This document shows positions 16,945 to 26,734 of a stretch of 64,000 bases of DNA, piece after piece (positions within the stretch are counted from its first letter, which is position 1; each line of letters opens with the position of its first letter). A program made the position numbers and the translations under genes. Under the pieces are notes generated by a model. That model was not told the origin of the DNA. It was given only the letters and a program-made list of their open reading frames with translations, and ran no database searches. Origin of the DNA: Gammaproteobacteria bacterium (GTDB taxonomy: Bacteria > Pseudomonadota > Gammaproteobacteria > Ga0077536); the NCBI GenBank assembly GCA_021773835.1, contig JAJFJQ010000010.1:1-64000 (forward strand). The letters are read 5' to 3'.

Positions 16945-17505
16945 CTAGCGGCGAATTTTCGTCGCGCCCAAACCAGCCAGTACCGAACCTCCGGAACCGA
17001 GAGCTGATTCGGCAATAAGGTTTTCAGCTGGTGCGAACATACCGCGTGGATCGCGCGTCGGACGCAGCCCACATGCGGCTTTCCAGGCCGCTTCGCCGTG
17101 ACGTTTCAGATCTACATCCGCCAGCGCGACGCTACCGAAGCCACACTCTTCCAATAGTGGGTATTGATCCGGGATTAACGGTCCACTGGCACGTAAATGA
17201 CCGTGGTAGCCAACCTTGCGCAACTGCTGCGCAAGTGAAAAACCACGGCCATCAGACATCCCGGCGAAGACTATCTCGACCAAAGACAGGCGTGCTAACA
17301 AAGCGGCGTCGATTAAATCGGCCGCGTACTCGCCTGGCACTGCGGCTCCGAGGATCGCCGGCAGATCGATAGCAGGATTGGCACACAGGGCCGCATCCAG
17401 CCAATCCCAATCGACAATCATCCAATCACCGAAATCGCCTCGAGACGTCTCGCCGACTCGACGCCACTGATCGTCGAAAAATTGCCCGCCACTAATGATC
17501 GTCAT
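16945..17505 (-). CDS. DUF934 protein associated with sulfite reduction
   Basis: 186 residues of the DUF934 family, found almost only beside cysI/cysH in proteobacteria and thought to help sulfite reduction. Typical pieces: DFGDWMIVDWDWLDAA... in the first third, FAGMSDGRGFSLAQQLRK-GYHGHLRASG, and a final FGSVALADVD segment. Its start overlaps the end of cysI by 14 bases, so it is the fourth gene of the cysH-cysG-cysI operon. Biochemical role not established. Confidence 0.88.
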   Translation of the reverse strand: MTIISGGQFFDDQWRRVGETSRGDFGDWMIVDWDWLDAALCANPAIDLPAILGAAVPGEYAADLIDAALLARLSLVEIVFAGMSDGRGFSLAQQLRKVGYHGHLRASGPLIPDQYPLLEECGFGSVALADVDLKRHGEAAWKAACGLRPTRDPRGMFAPAENLIAESALGSGGSVLAGLGATKIRR

Positions 17506-19135
17506 AGACCACGTCGCGAAATGACGCGACCCCAGTGCGTCTCACGGTTTCCAGAAACGTTTCATCGCCTTGCCGGATCCGTTGATAGTGGTTGGTCATA
17601 CTTTCAACCGCGCCGACCACGGCATCAGCATCAATCGCGGGACCGAGGCGTTCGCCAATGGCGGGTGCAGCGGAAGACTCACCGGCGAGGGTTAACTGAT
17701 ACATTTCGTGCCCGCCTTTTTCAACGCCAAGGATGCCGATGTGACCAACATGATGATGCCCGCAGGCATTCATGCAGCCGGAGATCTTTATCGACAATGG
17801 CCCAATTTCGCCGGCAACCGCGACGTCGCTGAAGCGAGCGGCCAAATCCTTCGCTAACGGAATAGAGCGCGCATTGGCGAGACTGCAAAAGTCGAGTCCT
17901 GGGCAAGCAATCATGTCGCTGATCAATCCCAAATTAGCCGCGCCAACACCCGCCGTATCAAGTGCATTGAATAGTCCGGGTAAATCAGACGCATGCACGT
18001 GTGGCAACACAAGGTTTTGCTCGTGCGTGATACGCAGCTCGCCGGCAGAATAGTGCTCGGCCAAATCGGCGACGCTACGCATTTCCGAAGCGCTCGCATC
18101 ACCGGGCGCGCGACCTTGAGATTTGAGCGTAACCACAACCATCGCCATGTCAGCATTTTTATGTACTTGAACATTGCGCGCGAGCCATCGTTTGTAATGC
18201 TCGGTATCACGAACGACTGCCGCCTGTTCCGCAGCGGGTTGCGTGACGGGTAGCGAGAAATGTTGCTCAATGCGCTTGAGTGCCGCGAGTGCATGCACAT
18301 AGTCGTCGGCGGGAATGCGCGAAAACTCCGTCTCTACTTGGTCACGAAACGCTTCGAGACCAAGGGCCTTGAGTAGAATTTTGATCCGCGCCTTGTACTT
18401 GTTGTCGCGCCGACCGTGCAGGTTATACACACGCAGTATCGCTTCAATGTAGCGCAATAGATCTTCGGCCGGTAACGCCGGGCGCAGTAGTTGGCCGATC
18501 ACTGGCGTGCGACCCTGACCACCACCCACAATGATGTCATAACCAAGCTCGCCACCGTTGCGTTCAACGAGACGGATACCGATATCATGGAAAAACATCG
18601 CAGCGCGGTCGGCCGTCGAACCACTAACGGCAATCTTGAACTTGCGCGGCAGGAACGCAAATTCCGCGTGCAGCGTTGACCATTGCCTGAGTAATTCTGC
18701 TATCGGACGTGGGTCGGCCACCTCATCTGCAGCGACACCGGCGAACGCGTCACAGGTGATATTGCGGATACAGTTACCTGAGGTCTGCATCGCATGCATA
18801 TCGACATCCGCAAGATCGGCTAGCACGTCGGGCACGCGATCCAATTCCAACCAGTTAAATTGGATGTTCTGCCGCGTGGTGAAATGCCCGTAACCGCGAT
18901 CATAACGTTCAGCGATCACCGCAAGCTGGCGCAGCTGATGCGACGAGAGCGTGCCGTAGGGGATGGCGATCCGCAACATGTAGGCATGGCGTTGGAGGTA
19001 CAAACCGTTTTGCAGGCGCAACGGCGTAAACTCGTCGTCGCTTAGCTGGCCGTTTTTGTAGCGCGTAACCTGGTCGCGAAATTGCGCAACGCGAGCCTGC
19101 ACAATGTCTCGATCAACCCCGTCATAGCGATACAT
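17492..19135 (-). CDS. cysI: Assimilatory sulfite reductase haemoprotein (nitrite/sulfite reductase family)
   Basis: Reduces sulfite to sulfide with six electrons using coupled sirohaem and a 4Fe-4S cluster. 547 residues. The cluster ligands are in the C-terminal part as C-x5-C (ACPGLDFC) and C-x3-C (SGCMNAC), and the tandem repeat layout of the family is evident (YGHFTTRQNIQFNW in the first half, LRITHEQNLVLPHV in the second). I start at the ATG at 19135, preceded by GGAGGTG; the frame is open upstream into cysG. No cysJ flavoprotein accompanies it, so a ferredoxin or another donor is likely. Confidence 0.93.
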   Translation of the reverse strand: MYRYDGVDRDIVQARVAQFRDQVTRYKNGQLSDDEFTPLRLQNGLYLQRHAYMLRIAIPYGTLSSHQLRQLAVIAERYDRGYGHFTTRQNIQFNWLELDRVPDVLADLADVDMHAMQTSGNCIRNITCDAFAGVAADEVADPRPIAELLRQWSTLHAEFAFLPRKFKIAVSGSTADRAAMFFHDIGIRLVERNGGELGYDIIVGGGQGRTPVIGQLLRPALPAEDLLRYIEAILRVYNLHGRRDNKYKARIKILLKALGLEAFRDQVETEFSRIPADDYVHALAALKRIEQHFSLPVTQPAAEQAAVVRDTEHYKRWLARNVQVHKNADMAMVVVTLKSQGRAPGDASASEMRSVADLAEHYSAGELRITHEQNLVLPHVHASDLPGLFNALDTAGVGAANLGLISDMIACPGLDFCSLANARSIPLAKDLAARFSDVAVAGEIGPLSIKISGCMNACGHHHVGHIGILGVEKGGHEMYQLTLAGESSAAPAIGERLGPAIDADAVVGAVESMTNHYQRIRQGDETFLETVRRTGVASFRDVVYDDH

Positions 19136-19136
19136 C

Positions 19137-20573
19137 TCACCCCACCTCCAGCAGCGCCGGGAACGGTGACTCGGACAATGCCAGTTCGTGCCCAAGCCGC
19201 TGGGTAAGTTGATTTGAGTCACTTCGATCCGCCAGCCCCAGCAGAATAATTGCCGGTCCGGAAAATTTTTGCGTAGTCATCTGCTGCCCGAGCTCAGCGA
19301 GATGCGTCGTTAGCACTCGTTCGTCCACTCGCGTCGCGTTTTCAATCACGGTGACCGGAGTCGCCGGATCCGCGCCATGCAGTAGCAAACGCCCCTGCAC
19401 GAAACGCGCAGCGCCGATACCCATATATATCGCGCTGACGACTCCTGGTATTGCAAGCGCGCGCCAGTCCTGCTCGGCATAGCCTGCGGTGTCCTGGCCG
19501 GTAATGAGACTCAGTGCGCGGTTGCGCCCACGTCGTGTTAACGATGCCCCAATACGCGCCGCCGCCGCAGTTGCTGATGTAATACCCGGTACGATTTCGT
19601 AGCTTACACTGGCCGCTTGCAACGCATCGATTTCTTCATCCACGCGACCGAAAACCATTGGATCGCCGGACTTTAGACGCACGACCTGTTGTCCTTCGCG
19701 CGCTGCACCGACCAACGCCGCATTGATGTCGTCCTGGCGCCAGCTGTGACCGCCGGGCGTCTTACCAACCTCGAGCAACACCGCCTCACGGCGCACCAAA
19801 TCAATAATGCGCTGATCAATTAGGCGGTCGTACAGCACGACGTCTGCGCGATCCAGCATTCGTCTCGCTCTAAGCGTCAACAGTTCAGGATCTCCGGGGC
19901 CCCCACCAACAATACTGACATGTCCTGTTGGGTCACTCGGTACAATGCCATCACCGAGCGTGTTATGCAGCACACGAAATGCATCATCCGCTCCGTGCCG
20001 CGCGATTAGGCGCGCGCCGATGCCGGCGAAAAAGTGTCGCCAAAACGAACGCCGCTGCGCTGCTGCAAAGCAGGTACGTACGCGTGGCCGTAGGGATGCC
20101 GCGAGCCGAGCTAGGGCACCGGTATCGATATCGAGTAATGCTTCGATTCGTGCCTTAATCTGGCGCGTCAAAAGCGGCGCCGTGCCTTCACTGCCGATCG
20201 CGACAATAATCGGATCTCGGTCCACAATGGCCGGCGAAATAAAGTCAGACATTCCGGCGTTGTCGACCGTGTTAACCAGGATGTCACGCTCCCGGCACAG
20301 CGTTGCAACGCGGCGATCTTCATTGATGTCTTCGTTGGCGATATAGACCAAACGTGCGTCGTCGAGATCACGTGGAGTCAGCCGCCGCGCGAATAATTGA
20401 ATGGCATCAGATGCGGCAAGATCGCGCAATTCATCGCTTATGACAGACGCGATCACAGTCACGCGTGCTGCGCTTTTAAGCAAGGTACGTAATTTACTCA
20501 GCGCCATCCGGCCGCCGCCGGCAACTACAATGCGGCGATCCCGAACGTCAATAAAGATCGGTAGGTAATTCAT
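19137..20573 (-). CDS. cysG: Sirohaem synthase (three-function)
   Basis: 478-residue fusion that makes sirohaem from uroporphyrinogen III. The N-terminal part (1-150) is the precorrin-2 dehydrogenase/ferrochelatase with the NAD site VVAGGGRMALSK; the C-terminal part (from about 215) is the SAM-dependent methyltransferase, opening with VSIVGGGPGDPELLTLRA and containing LKSGDPMVFGR and VPGITSA. It supplies the cofactor for CysI, whose start codon follows directly after its stop. 28 bases separate it from cysH. Confidence 0.95.
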   Translation of the reverse strand: MNYLPIFIDVRDRRIVVAGGGRMALSKLRTLLKSAARVTVIASVISDELRDLAASDAIQLFARRLTPRDLDDARLVYIANEDINEDRRVATLCRERDILVNTVDNAGMSDFISPAIVDRDPIIVAIGSEGTAPLLTRQIKARIEALLDIDTGALARLAASLRPRVRTCFAAAQRRSFWRHFFAGIGARLIARHGADDAFRVLHNTLGDGIVPSDPTGHVSIVGGGPGDPELLTLRARRMLDRADVVLYDRLIDQRIIDLVRREAVLLEVGKTPGGHSWRQDDINAALVGAAREGQQVVRLKSGDPMVFGRVDEEIDALQAASVSYEIVPGITSATAAAARIGASLTRRGRNRALSLITGQDTAGYAEQDWRALAIPGVVSAIYMGIGAARFVQGRLLLHGADPATPVTVIENATRVDERVLTTHLAELGQQMTTQKFSGPAIILLGLADRSDSNQLTQRLGHELALSESPFPALLEVG

Positions 20574-20601
20574 CGCTCAGTTTCACTCAACGCTAGGCCG
20601 T

Positions 20602-21303
20602 TCATAACAAGTGCTGCAGGCCGCATTCAAGCTTGTCACCGGGCTTGGTGGGATCAACATAATCCGTGTTATTCGCAATTGCGTGACGGTCGAGATACGC
20701 ATCGACATCCGCGTCGTCCCAGTAATACATCGGCGCAACCCGCAACACACCTCGATGCCCGCGCGAGACGGAGCCGAGTGTGCTGCGGTATACGGACTGA
20801 TGGCGCCGTATACCGGTAAACCAAACATCCGGTGCAAAATCGTCGAATGCCCGTGTGAACGGTTCGAGTTTCATTAACTCAACGAACGCGTCGTAATGCT
20901 CATCGCCCGGACTTGGTACAGGACCACCCAATGCCGCAAACCGGCCGGCCGTCCACGTCGGCGTATAAACGTGCAGATTGAGCGACAAGCGGGTAGTTAG
21001 GTAATCAACATAGTGATAGGTCGCCGATGTGTTGTAACCCGAATCGATCCAGATCACGGGAAGGTCGGGACGCTGGGACACCAATAGGTGTAACAAGGCC
21101 GCCGACCCAGGTCGAAAGTTCGTCGTCACCAACGGCCGGGATGCCACCGCAAATGCTTGATCCAAGATCGCCTCCGGCTGTGGCGCTGCATCGCTCCCGC
21201 CGTGAAGTTCATGGACCTTGTCGATCGCCCACAGGTGCGATACCGAGGGCGTGGTGGTTACATTCATCTGGTAGGTCATCTCGCAGAATTCGATGACGCG
21301 CAT
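20602..21303 (-). CDS. cysH: Phosphoadenylyl-sulfate (PAPS) reductase
   Basis: Thioredoxin-dependent reduction of PAPS to sulfite and PAP. 233 residues with PVIWIDSGYNTSATYHYVDYL, the TGIRRHQS motif and the catalytic cysteine C227 near the end in ECGLQ. The usual ending is ECGLH or ECGIH; here Gln replaces His. The paired cysteines of the 4Fe-4S APS reductases are absent, so PAPS is the substrate, which fits the CysC domain in the opposite arm. First gene of the minus-strand sulfite operon. Confidence 0.93.
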   Translation of the reverse strand: MRVIEFCEMTYQMNVTTTPSVSHLWAIDKVHELHGGSDAAPQPEAILDQAFAVASRPLVTTNFRPGSAALLHLLVSQRPDLPVIWIDSGYNTSATYHYVDYLTTRLSLNLHVYTPTWTAGRFAALGGPVPSPGDEHYDAFVELMKLEPFTRAFDDFAPDVWFTGIRRHQSVYRSTLGSVSRGHRGVLRVAPMYYWDDADVDAYLDRHAIANNTDYVDPTKPGDKLECGLQHLL

Positions 21304-21606
21304 TTTAAGAATGTTTATATATAATTAATAGTTATTAATTTACATATATATATTTCTTATTAGTATAAAAAGACACCAAATGGCTATAAAGCCGGCCGGA
21401 TCGGTCGAGCGAAGAAAGTGCCACGCGATCGATGACGGGTGTTCTTTGTCCGTTCAGATCCGGCTGAAACCATTGCCGGACGTGCTTATAGGAGAACGCC
21501 GAGAAACTAACTGCCATCGTCGAAAACAATATTTGTGTCGCAGTTTGCAATATTTTTTATATTTTATGCTATTTTCATCGACCTTAAAATTATTACGAAT
21601 TGCGAC
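21304..21606. promoter_or_regulatory. AT-rich divergent control region of the sulfate genes
   Basis: About 300 bp between cysH and cysD. The first 70 bases next to cysH are nearly all A/T, and a perfect inverted repeat AATTAATA-GT-TATTAATT spans 21323-21340, 20 bases before the cysH start codon, where it could act as operator. A second AT-rich patch precedes cysD (21545-21600). Both arms are probably controlled here, as CysB-type regulators do elsewhere, but no CysB site can be claimed from sequence alone. Confidence 0.6.
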
Positions 21607-23079
21607 ATGTCACTCCCTCAAGAAATTTTCTTAAACCCCACAACCGGTGGTGCCTGGGATACCGATGCGGTGCACGCGGTCATCGTTGCGCAAGCCAATC
21701 AATCCGACAATCAGAGTGTTAGAACGACGGAACGGGCATTGGAACAGTCCGATTTGCTGCCGAAAGCGCTCACGACGGCGGAACTCTGTGACGAGCACGA
21801 TCGACCGGCCCGCTCGAGCGTCGTATCGAGCCTCGATCGGCAACTCAAGAAAAAGCGCTATCAATCGCTGATCCTGCAGTTACACCATCACGAACGCGCG
21901 GGAACGGTGTTGATGGTCAATGATGGCCGCAAGGGCCGTCGCTGGTACTTTGTCGATGAGCTAAGCTGCGAGTCCGTAACGCAAGCCTTGGTTGCCTTGT
22001 GTGCCGGCAAAAGTTCGCTGGTGTGGCCACATGGACAAATTACACCTGTCATTCGGCAATTGGTTGCTAAGCACAGCTTTCAAATGGCCCTCGATGACGG
22101 GACGCAAGTTCGCTTTGGCAGCGTCGCGTTTATGGAAACGCCGCACCCTACCGCACCCGCTAATCGACACCTACCCGGTGAGACGCTCTCACATCTGGAT
22201 CGACTCGAAGCAGAAAGCATCTTCATCATCCGGGAGGTGATGGCCATCGCTGAAAACCCCGTGATGCTCTATTCGATCGGCAAAGATTCCTCCGTCATGC
22301 TGCATCTCGCTCGTAAAGCTTTCTACCCCGGACCACCGCCCTTTCCGTTGATGCACGTTGATACGCGCTGGAAATTCCAGGCGATGTATCAGTTTCGCGA
22401 TGAAATGGCTAATGATTTGGGCATGGAATTACTGGTCCACATTAACCCGGAAGGCGTCGAAAAAGACATCAACCCCTTTGACCACGGTAGTTCGATTCAT
22501 ACCGACATCATGAAAACTCAAGGCCTCAAACAGGCCTTAGAACACCATCAGTTTGACGCGGCTTTCGGTGGCGCGCGTCGCGACGAAGAGAAAAGCCGGG
22601 CGAAGGAACGCATCTTTTCGTTCCGCAGTGAAGCCCATCGTTGGGATCCGAAAAACCAGCGACCAGAACTGTGGCATTTGTATAACGGTTTCAAGAAAAA
22701 AGGCGAGAGCATGCGGGTTTTCCCGCTGTCTAATTGGACCGAACTCGACATTTGGCAGTATATCTTCCGAGAAAATATCCCAATCGTGCCACTCTATTTT
22801 GCCGCACCGCGGCCGATAGTTGAACGAGACGGGATGCTGATCCTCGTGGATGACGACCGCATCGAGCTGTATCCAGACGAGGAAGTGCAGATCAAGAACG
22901 TTCGGTTTCGAACGCTTGGCTGTTACCCGTTGACCGGCGCGATCGAGTCGGATGCACAGGATCTCTCCGGCATCGTACTTGAACTGCTCCAAAGTAAGAC
23001 AAGTGAGCGACAAGGTCGAGCGATCGATTCGGATTCCAGCGGATCGATGGAGAAAAAGAAGCAAGAGGGGTATTTCTAA
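21607..23079 (+). CDS. cysD: Sulfate adenylyltransferase subunit 2 with 188-residue N-terminal extension
   Basis: Residues about 189-490 are a full-length CysD, the ATP-pyrophosphatase subunit that adenylates sulfate: [16 protein letters not shown] start, PP-loop [34 protein letters not shown], and a normal C-terminal QEGYF. Ahead of it lies an unusual domain with a possible winged-helix segment ([18 protein letters not shown]...[12 protein letters not shown]) and a second conserved-looking part. The ATG at 21607 is preferred over a GTG at 21535, whose added residues translate promoter-like AT-rich DNA. A third option is ATG 22132, giving only the classic protein. cysNC begins directly after the stop. 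Confidence 0.9.
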   Translation: MSLPQEIFLNPTTGGAWDTDAVHAVIVAQANQSDNQSVRTTERALEQSDLLPKALTTAELCDEHDRPARSSVVSSLDRQLKKKRYQSLILQLHHHERAGTVLMVNDGRKGRRWYFVDELSCESVTQALVALCAGKSSLVWPHGQITPVIRQLVAKHSFQMALDDGTQVRFGSVAFMETPHPTAPANRHLPGETLSHLDRLEAESIFIIREVMAIAENPVMLYSIGKDSSVMLHLARKAFYPGPPPFPLMHVDTRWKFQAMYQFRDEMANDLGMELLVHINPEGVEKDINPFDHGSSIHTDIMKTQGLKQALEHHQFDAAFGGARRDEEKSRAKERIFSFRSEAHRWDPKNQRPELWHLYNGFKKKGESMRVFPLSNWTELDIWQYIFRENIPIVPLYFAAPRPIVERDGMLILVDDDRIELYPDEEVQIKNVRFRTLGCYPLTGAIESDAQDLSGIVLELLQSKTSERQGRAIDSDSSGSMEKKKQEGYF

Positions 23080-24957
23080 ATGAGCGAAGCAGAACCAATT
23101 TCTGAATATCTATCGCAGCAGTCGGACCTTGATCTATTGCGGTTCATTACCTGTGGCAGCGTCGATGACGGAAAGAGCACATTGATCGGTCGAATGCTCT
23201 ACGAAGCACAACTGATTTTTGAAGATCAAATAGCGTCCCTACAAGAGGAATCAAAAAAACTTGGGACCCAGGGCGATGCGATCGATTTTGCCTTACTGGT
23301 CGACGGTCTGGCCGCAGAGCGTGAACAAGGTATCACCATCGATGTGGCTTACCGATTTTTCAATACCGATCACCGCAAGTTCATCGTCGCAGACACGCCC
23401 GGGCATGAACAATACACGCGCAACATGGTCACCGGTGCGTCGAGTGCAGATGTGGCGGTAATTCTTATTGACGCCAGTCAGGGCGTTTTGACCCAAACGC
23501 GCCGCCATTCCTTCATTGTGTCTCTACTCGGTATTCGCCACGTCGTACTCGCGGTAAATAAGATGGACCTCGTTGATTTTAACGAGGATGCCTTCCAATC
23601 CATTGTCACGGATTATAAAGCCTTCGCCGAACACCTTGAGTTTTCCGCCATTACCGCCATACCGGTATCGGCATTGCACGGCGACAACGTCACCGAACGT
23701 TCAATGCATACTGCGTGGTATACCGGCCCGACATTGCTGGGCTACCTTGAGACGGTCGAAATTGCATCGGGAAAATCGGATGCGCCATTTCGGTTTCCTG
23801 TGCAATGGGTAAACCGGCCCAACGCAGATTTTAGAGGGTACTGCGGCACAATTGCCGCGGGCCAGGTTAGTCCGGGCGATGCAGTTCGCGTTCTACCGTC
23901 CGGCGAAGTCGTCAACGTTAAAGAAGTCCTACTAGATGAAAACAAACTGGATGCTGCCGTCGCGGAGCGTGCTGTCACCTTGACCTTCGATCGCGAAATC
24001 GACATTTCCAGAGGGGATGTCATTGTCGCAGCAAATGATCCATGCGAAGTATCGGACCAATTCGAAGTTTCCTTGGTGTGGATGGATCAGGACAAAGGAT
24101 TCACCGGACGATCATATTGGTTACTACTCGGCACGAACCGAGTGAATGCGACGCTGACGGACATCAAATTCAAGTACAACATTAATACTTTTGAGAAATT
24201 ATCGACAAAAGCTTTGCAGCTCAACGAAATCGCTGAGGTAACGATCAACCTCGATACGCCTATCGCCTTTGAGCCGTACAAAGTTTGTAAGGAGCTCGGT
24301 GCTTTCGTACTCGTTGACCGTTACACCAACGCCACCGTAGCAGCAGGGATGATCAACTTCGCCTTAAGACGTGCTCAGAACGTGCATCGACAAGCATTGG
24401 TCGTCGATAAACAGGCGCGTCGCCGTCTGAATGGGCACAAAGCTTCGGTATTGTGGTTTACCGGATTAAGCGGATCCGGAAAGTCGACGGTCGCTAATGC
24501 GCTCGAACAAGTACTCCATGAACAGGGCATCCGAACCTACATTCTCGATGGAGACAACGTCCGCCATGGATTGAATAAGGACCTTGGGTTCACAGATGCG
24601 GATCGCATCGAAAATATTCGCCGCATCGCCGAGGTTGCGAGATTGATGGTAGACGCCGGTGTCGTGGTACTAACGGCATTCATTTCTCCATTCCGCTCAG
24701 AGCGAGACATGGCGCGCGCGATGTTCGAGGATGGTGAATTCTTGGAAGTGTTTGTGGATGTTTCGTTGGAAAAAGCGGAAGAGCGCGATCCCAAAGGACT
24801 TTATAAGAAGGCTCGGCGAGGAGAGTTACCGAATTTCACCGGTATTGATAGCGCCTATGAGGCACCGATCAATCCCGAGATCACCCTAAACACAGACACG
24901 CTGAACGTCGCTGAGAGTGTAGACAGGATTGTGGAGCAGCTTGAGCTACACGGCTAA
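23080..24957 (+). CDS. cysNC: Bifunctional sulfate adenylyltransferase subunit 1 / adenylylsulfate kinase
   Basis: 625-residue fusion. The CysN part (1-430) is an EF-Tu-like GTPase: GSVDDGKST at 26-34, DTPGHEQY and VNKMD. The CysC part (from about 450) is APS kinase with Walker [10 protein letters not shown] near 463-471, [16 protein letters not shown] and [10 protein letters not shown]. It drives APS formation with GTP hydrolysis and phosphorylates APS to PAPS for CysH. Start codon follows the cysD stop without gap (TAAATG). All motifs intact. Confidence 0.96.
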   Translation: MSEAEPISEYLSQQSDLDLLRFITCGSVDDGKSTLIGRMLYEAQLIFEDQIASLQEESKKLGTQGDAIDFALLVDGLAAEREQGITIDVAYRFFNTDHRKFIVADTPGHEQYTRNMVTGASSADVAVILIDASQGVLTQTRRHSFIVSLLGIRHVVLAVNKMDLVDFNEDAFQSIVTDYKAFAEHLEFSAITAIPVSALHGDNVTERSMHTAWYTGPTLLGYLETVEIASGKSDAPFRFPVQWVNRPNADFRGYCGTIAAGQVSPGDAVRVLPSGEVVNVKEVLLDENKLDAAVAERAVTLTFDREIDISRGDVIVAANDPCEVSDQFEVSLVWMDQDKGFTGRSYWLLLGTNRVNATLTDIKFKYNINTFEKLSTKALQLNEIAEVTINLDTPIAFEPYKVCKELGAFVLVDRYTNATVAAGMINFALRRAQNVHRQALVVDKQARRRLNGHKASVLWFTGLSGSGKSTVANALEQVLHEQGIRTYILDGDNVRHGLNKDLGFTDADRIENIRRIAEVARLMVDAGVVVLTAFISPFRSERDMARAMFEDGEFLEVFVDVSLEKAEERDPKGLYKKARRGELPNFTGIDSAYEAPINPEITLNTDTLNVAESVDRIVEQLELHG

Positions 24958-24971
24958 GGAAGTCAGCACGC

Positions 24972-25223
24972 ATGGAGTTAGAATCGCCGCTCTATCGAGA
25001 ATCGCATTTAAGAAGTCTGCTAAAAGCCGCGTCCTGGCGGGTGATCGCGACTTTAACCACAGGCTTCATCGCGTATTTCATTACTGGTAACGTCGAGACG
25101 GCGCTCATGATCGGAGGCATCGAGTTTTTCATTAAATTCGTCGTCTACTATGCGCACGAACGTGCCTGGCAATTAATCCCTCGGGGTGGTATCCGTCAGC
25201 TTTACGCAAATCTCAAAGGATAA
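24972..25223 (+). CDS. DUF2061 membrane protein
   Basis: 83 residues of the DUF2061 family: SHLRSLLKAASWRVIATLTTGFIAYFITG, then an acidic-Gly turn and IEFFIKFVVYYAHERAW. Two membrane helices. The family is frequently found right after cysNC or sulfate uptake genes; its role is unknown. Starts 14 bases after cysNC, with AAGGA ahead, so it closes the plus-strand sulfate operon. Confidence 0.87.
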   Translation: MELESPLYRESHLRSLLKAASWRVIATLTTGFIAYFITGNVETALMIGGIEFFIKFVVYYAHERAWQLIPRGGIRQLYANLKG

Positions 25224-25287
25224 GGCTCACGATTGGGCAGGCCATGAAACCGAGCATGGGTCTACCGTAAAAAAACGCAACGGATTA

Positions 25288-25764
25288 TCAGTAAATTGGC
25301 CCAACGACGGGCTCGGTATCGTGTTGCCGCATCAACTCGAGCAGGGCATCAGGGTCTGGCCGCTGCCCGCCTTTGGTGAGTTCAGCGAGTCCTTCAAAAT
25401 ATTTCTCGCGCGAATCAGCCGGGCAGAACATGATTAACAATATCAGCTGCTGGGAGCTGGTATTAGAAAAAGCATGCACGACTTCCGTAGGAACCAGCGC
25501 CGTAGTCCCTGCCTTCGCAGTTAGCGTCTCATCGCCAACGACGAGTTCAACCTCGCCCTCGACAACATAGAATATTTCCGCCGTTTCGTGATGAATATGG
25601 CGGCCCGGTCCTGCGGTGTCGGGCTCCATGACGTATTCAAATAATCCAAAATGACCGTCGGTGTTTTTACCGGTGACTTTAAAGGTACATCGAGTGCCGG
25701 TCCCGATGCTGACGTAACGCCCCTCGCCACGCTCAAGTAGGATTGCCGATTCTGGAAGCGTCAC
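25288..25764 (-). CDS. Cupin-domain protein
   Basis: 158 residues with a single cupin barrel. Motif 1 is GRHIHHETAEIFYVVEGEVELVVG (metal ligands H-x-H and E), motif 2 LVPTEVVHAFSN. Such proteins act as small dioxygenases, isomerases or binding proteins. Convergent with the sulfate operon and 240 bases from the next minus-strand gene, so no clear partner. Confidence 0.83.
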   Translation of the reverse strand: MTLPESAILLERGEGRYVSIGTGTRCTFKVTGKNTDGHFGLFEYVMEPDTAGPGRHIHHETAEIFYVVEGEVELVVGDETLTAKAGTTALVPTEVVHAFSNTSSQQLILLIMFCPADSREKYFEGLAELTKGGQRPDPDALLELMRQHDTEPVVGPIY

Positions 25765-25860
25765 CTTGCCCTCCTAACAAACTGTATTGGCCGCGCCCAT
25801 CCAACCGCACTATGACTGTTGGGCGGAAGCAAAATTTGCATGGTGTGCGCTGCTTCGGAT

Positions 25861-26043
25861 CTATCGCGAACGTTTTGTGACGACCATCGATAGAATTAAC
25901 AGCACAGTAAATAACACACTGACCAACAAGACGTGCGGCGTAAAGACGTGGTGAAGGGCCGCGGGCGGTTCCATTACGTGTCCCTCGTGTGCCATCATCA
26001 TTGGCGCGAACAGAATCAGTACAGAAACAACGAATCTTTTCAT
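25861..26043 (-). CDS. Small histidine-rich membrane protein, unknown
   Basis: 60 residues: signal-like hydrophobic start (KRFVVSVLILFAPMMMA), a short His-rich part (HEGH, LHH, TPH), one membrane helix (about 34-54) and a basic tail KRSR. GGGGGA lies before the ATG at 26043; the frame is open further upstream without a site. The HxxH-like cluster could bind a metal, which is an inference. No family recognised. Confidence 0.6.
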   Translation of the reverse strand: MKRFVVSVLILFAPMMMAHEGHVMEPPAALHHVFTPHVLLVSVLFTVLLILSMVVTKRSR

Positions 26044-26157
26044 AGGTAGATCCCCCGATTGTTTGTTTAGCGCACAGTTCTTATACGAGTAACTTGCTGT
26101 TCCCAGTGCAGCCGATCTCTGAGCTGTGGTTTCCATCAGTTACCGATAACGGCTCAA

Positions 26158-26448
26158 TCAAACACCCCAGCTGTCTAGAAAATGCCAAGTCGGCTCTTCC
26201 ATCATCTCGCCTAGTACTTCCATATCACCGCGCTCCGTCCTCCAAGCCAGGTACTTTTCATAATGTTGGCGACTTTCCCACAACTCTACGATAACGAGTT
26301 TGGAAGGGTCATCCTGGTCTTTGGTGATGTAGATGTTGAAGCATCCATCGAATTTGCGCGTGTCGGGCAAGACCTCAATGAATTTGTCTCTAAGTTTGTC
26401 GTGACAACCGTCTTTAATGGTGACTTCTAGTAATACATGGCAGGCCAT
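26158..26448 (-). CDS. ABM-domain protein (second)
   Basis: 96 residues with the ABM/dimeric alpha-beta barrel fold: strand HVLLEVTIKDG, helix with DTRKFDGC, and VIVELWESRQHYEKYLAWRTERGD, the Glu-x-Trp and helix hallmark. It resembles the ABM protein at 34764-35063 (both have DTR-x-FDGC and Y-E-x-YL-A-x-R) more than that at 7635-7967. Probably a small oxygenase or a binding protein; no clear operon. Confidence 0.8.
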   Translation of the reverse strand: MACHVLLEVTIKDGCHDKLRDKFIEVLPDTRKFDGCFNIYITKDQDDPSKLVIVELWESRQHYEKYLAWRTERGDMEVLGEMMEEPTWHFLDSWGV

Positions 26449-26734
26449 ATCTCAGCTCCGTTTGGACATCTGTTTTCAATTCTCATCGAGCTCGGAAGAT
26501 TTCACAGCTAATTTCTATTTGCAAGCTTCCGGTCGCCAGCGGACTGATACAGCTGAGACAAATCCGAAACAATTCCCACGTTCACTGAAACACCACGGAC
26601 ACACCCGCGGTGTAATCTTAATCTCGCGATAACGTTAGCAGCACGCGGAATAATTTCAAAATTGTGCTTGCTGCTTCGTTAACCTCGATCTATTTGGAAT
26701 ACGGGCTTAGCCCCAGGAACACAGGAGATATGAC

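Noticed and set aside
21535-21606. 24-residue hydrophobic start on CysD (GTG at 21535)
   Set aside because: It arises from AT-rich promoter DNA, lacks a ribosome site, and a membrane anchor on CysD is not expected.
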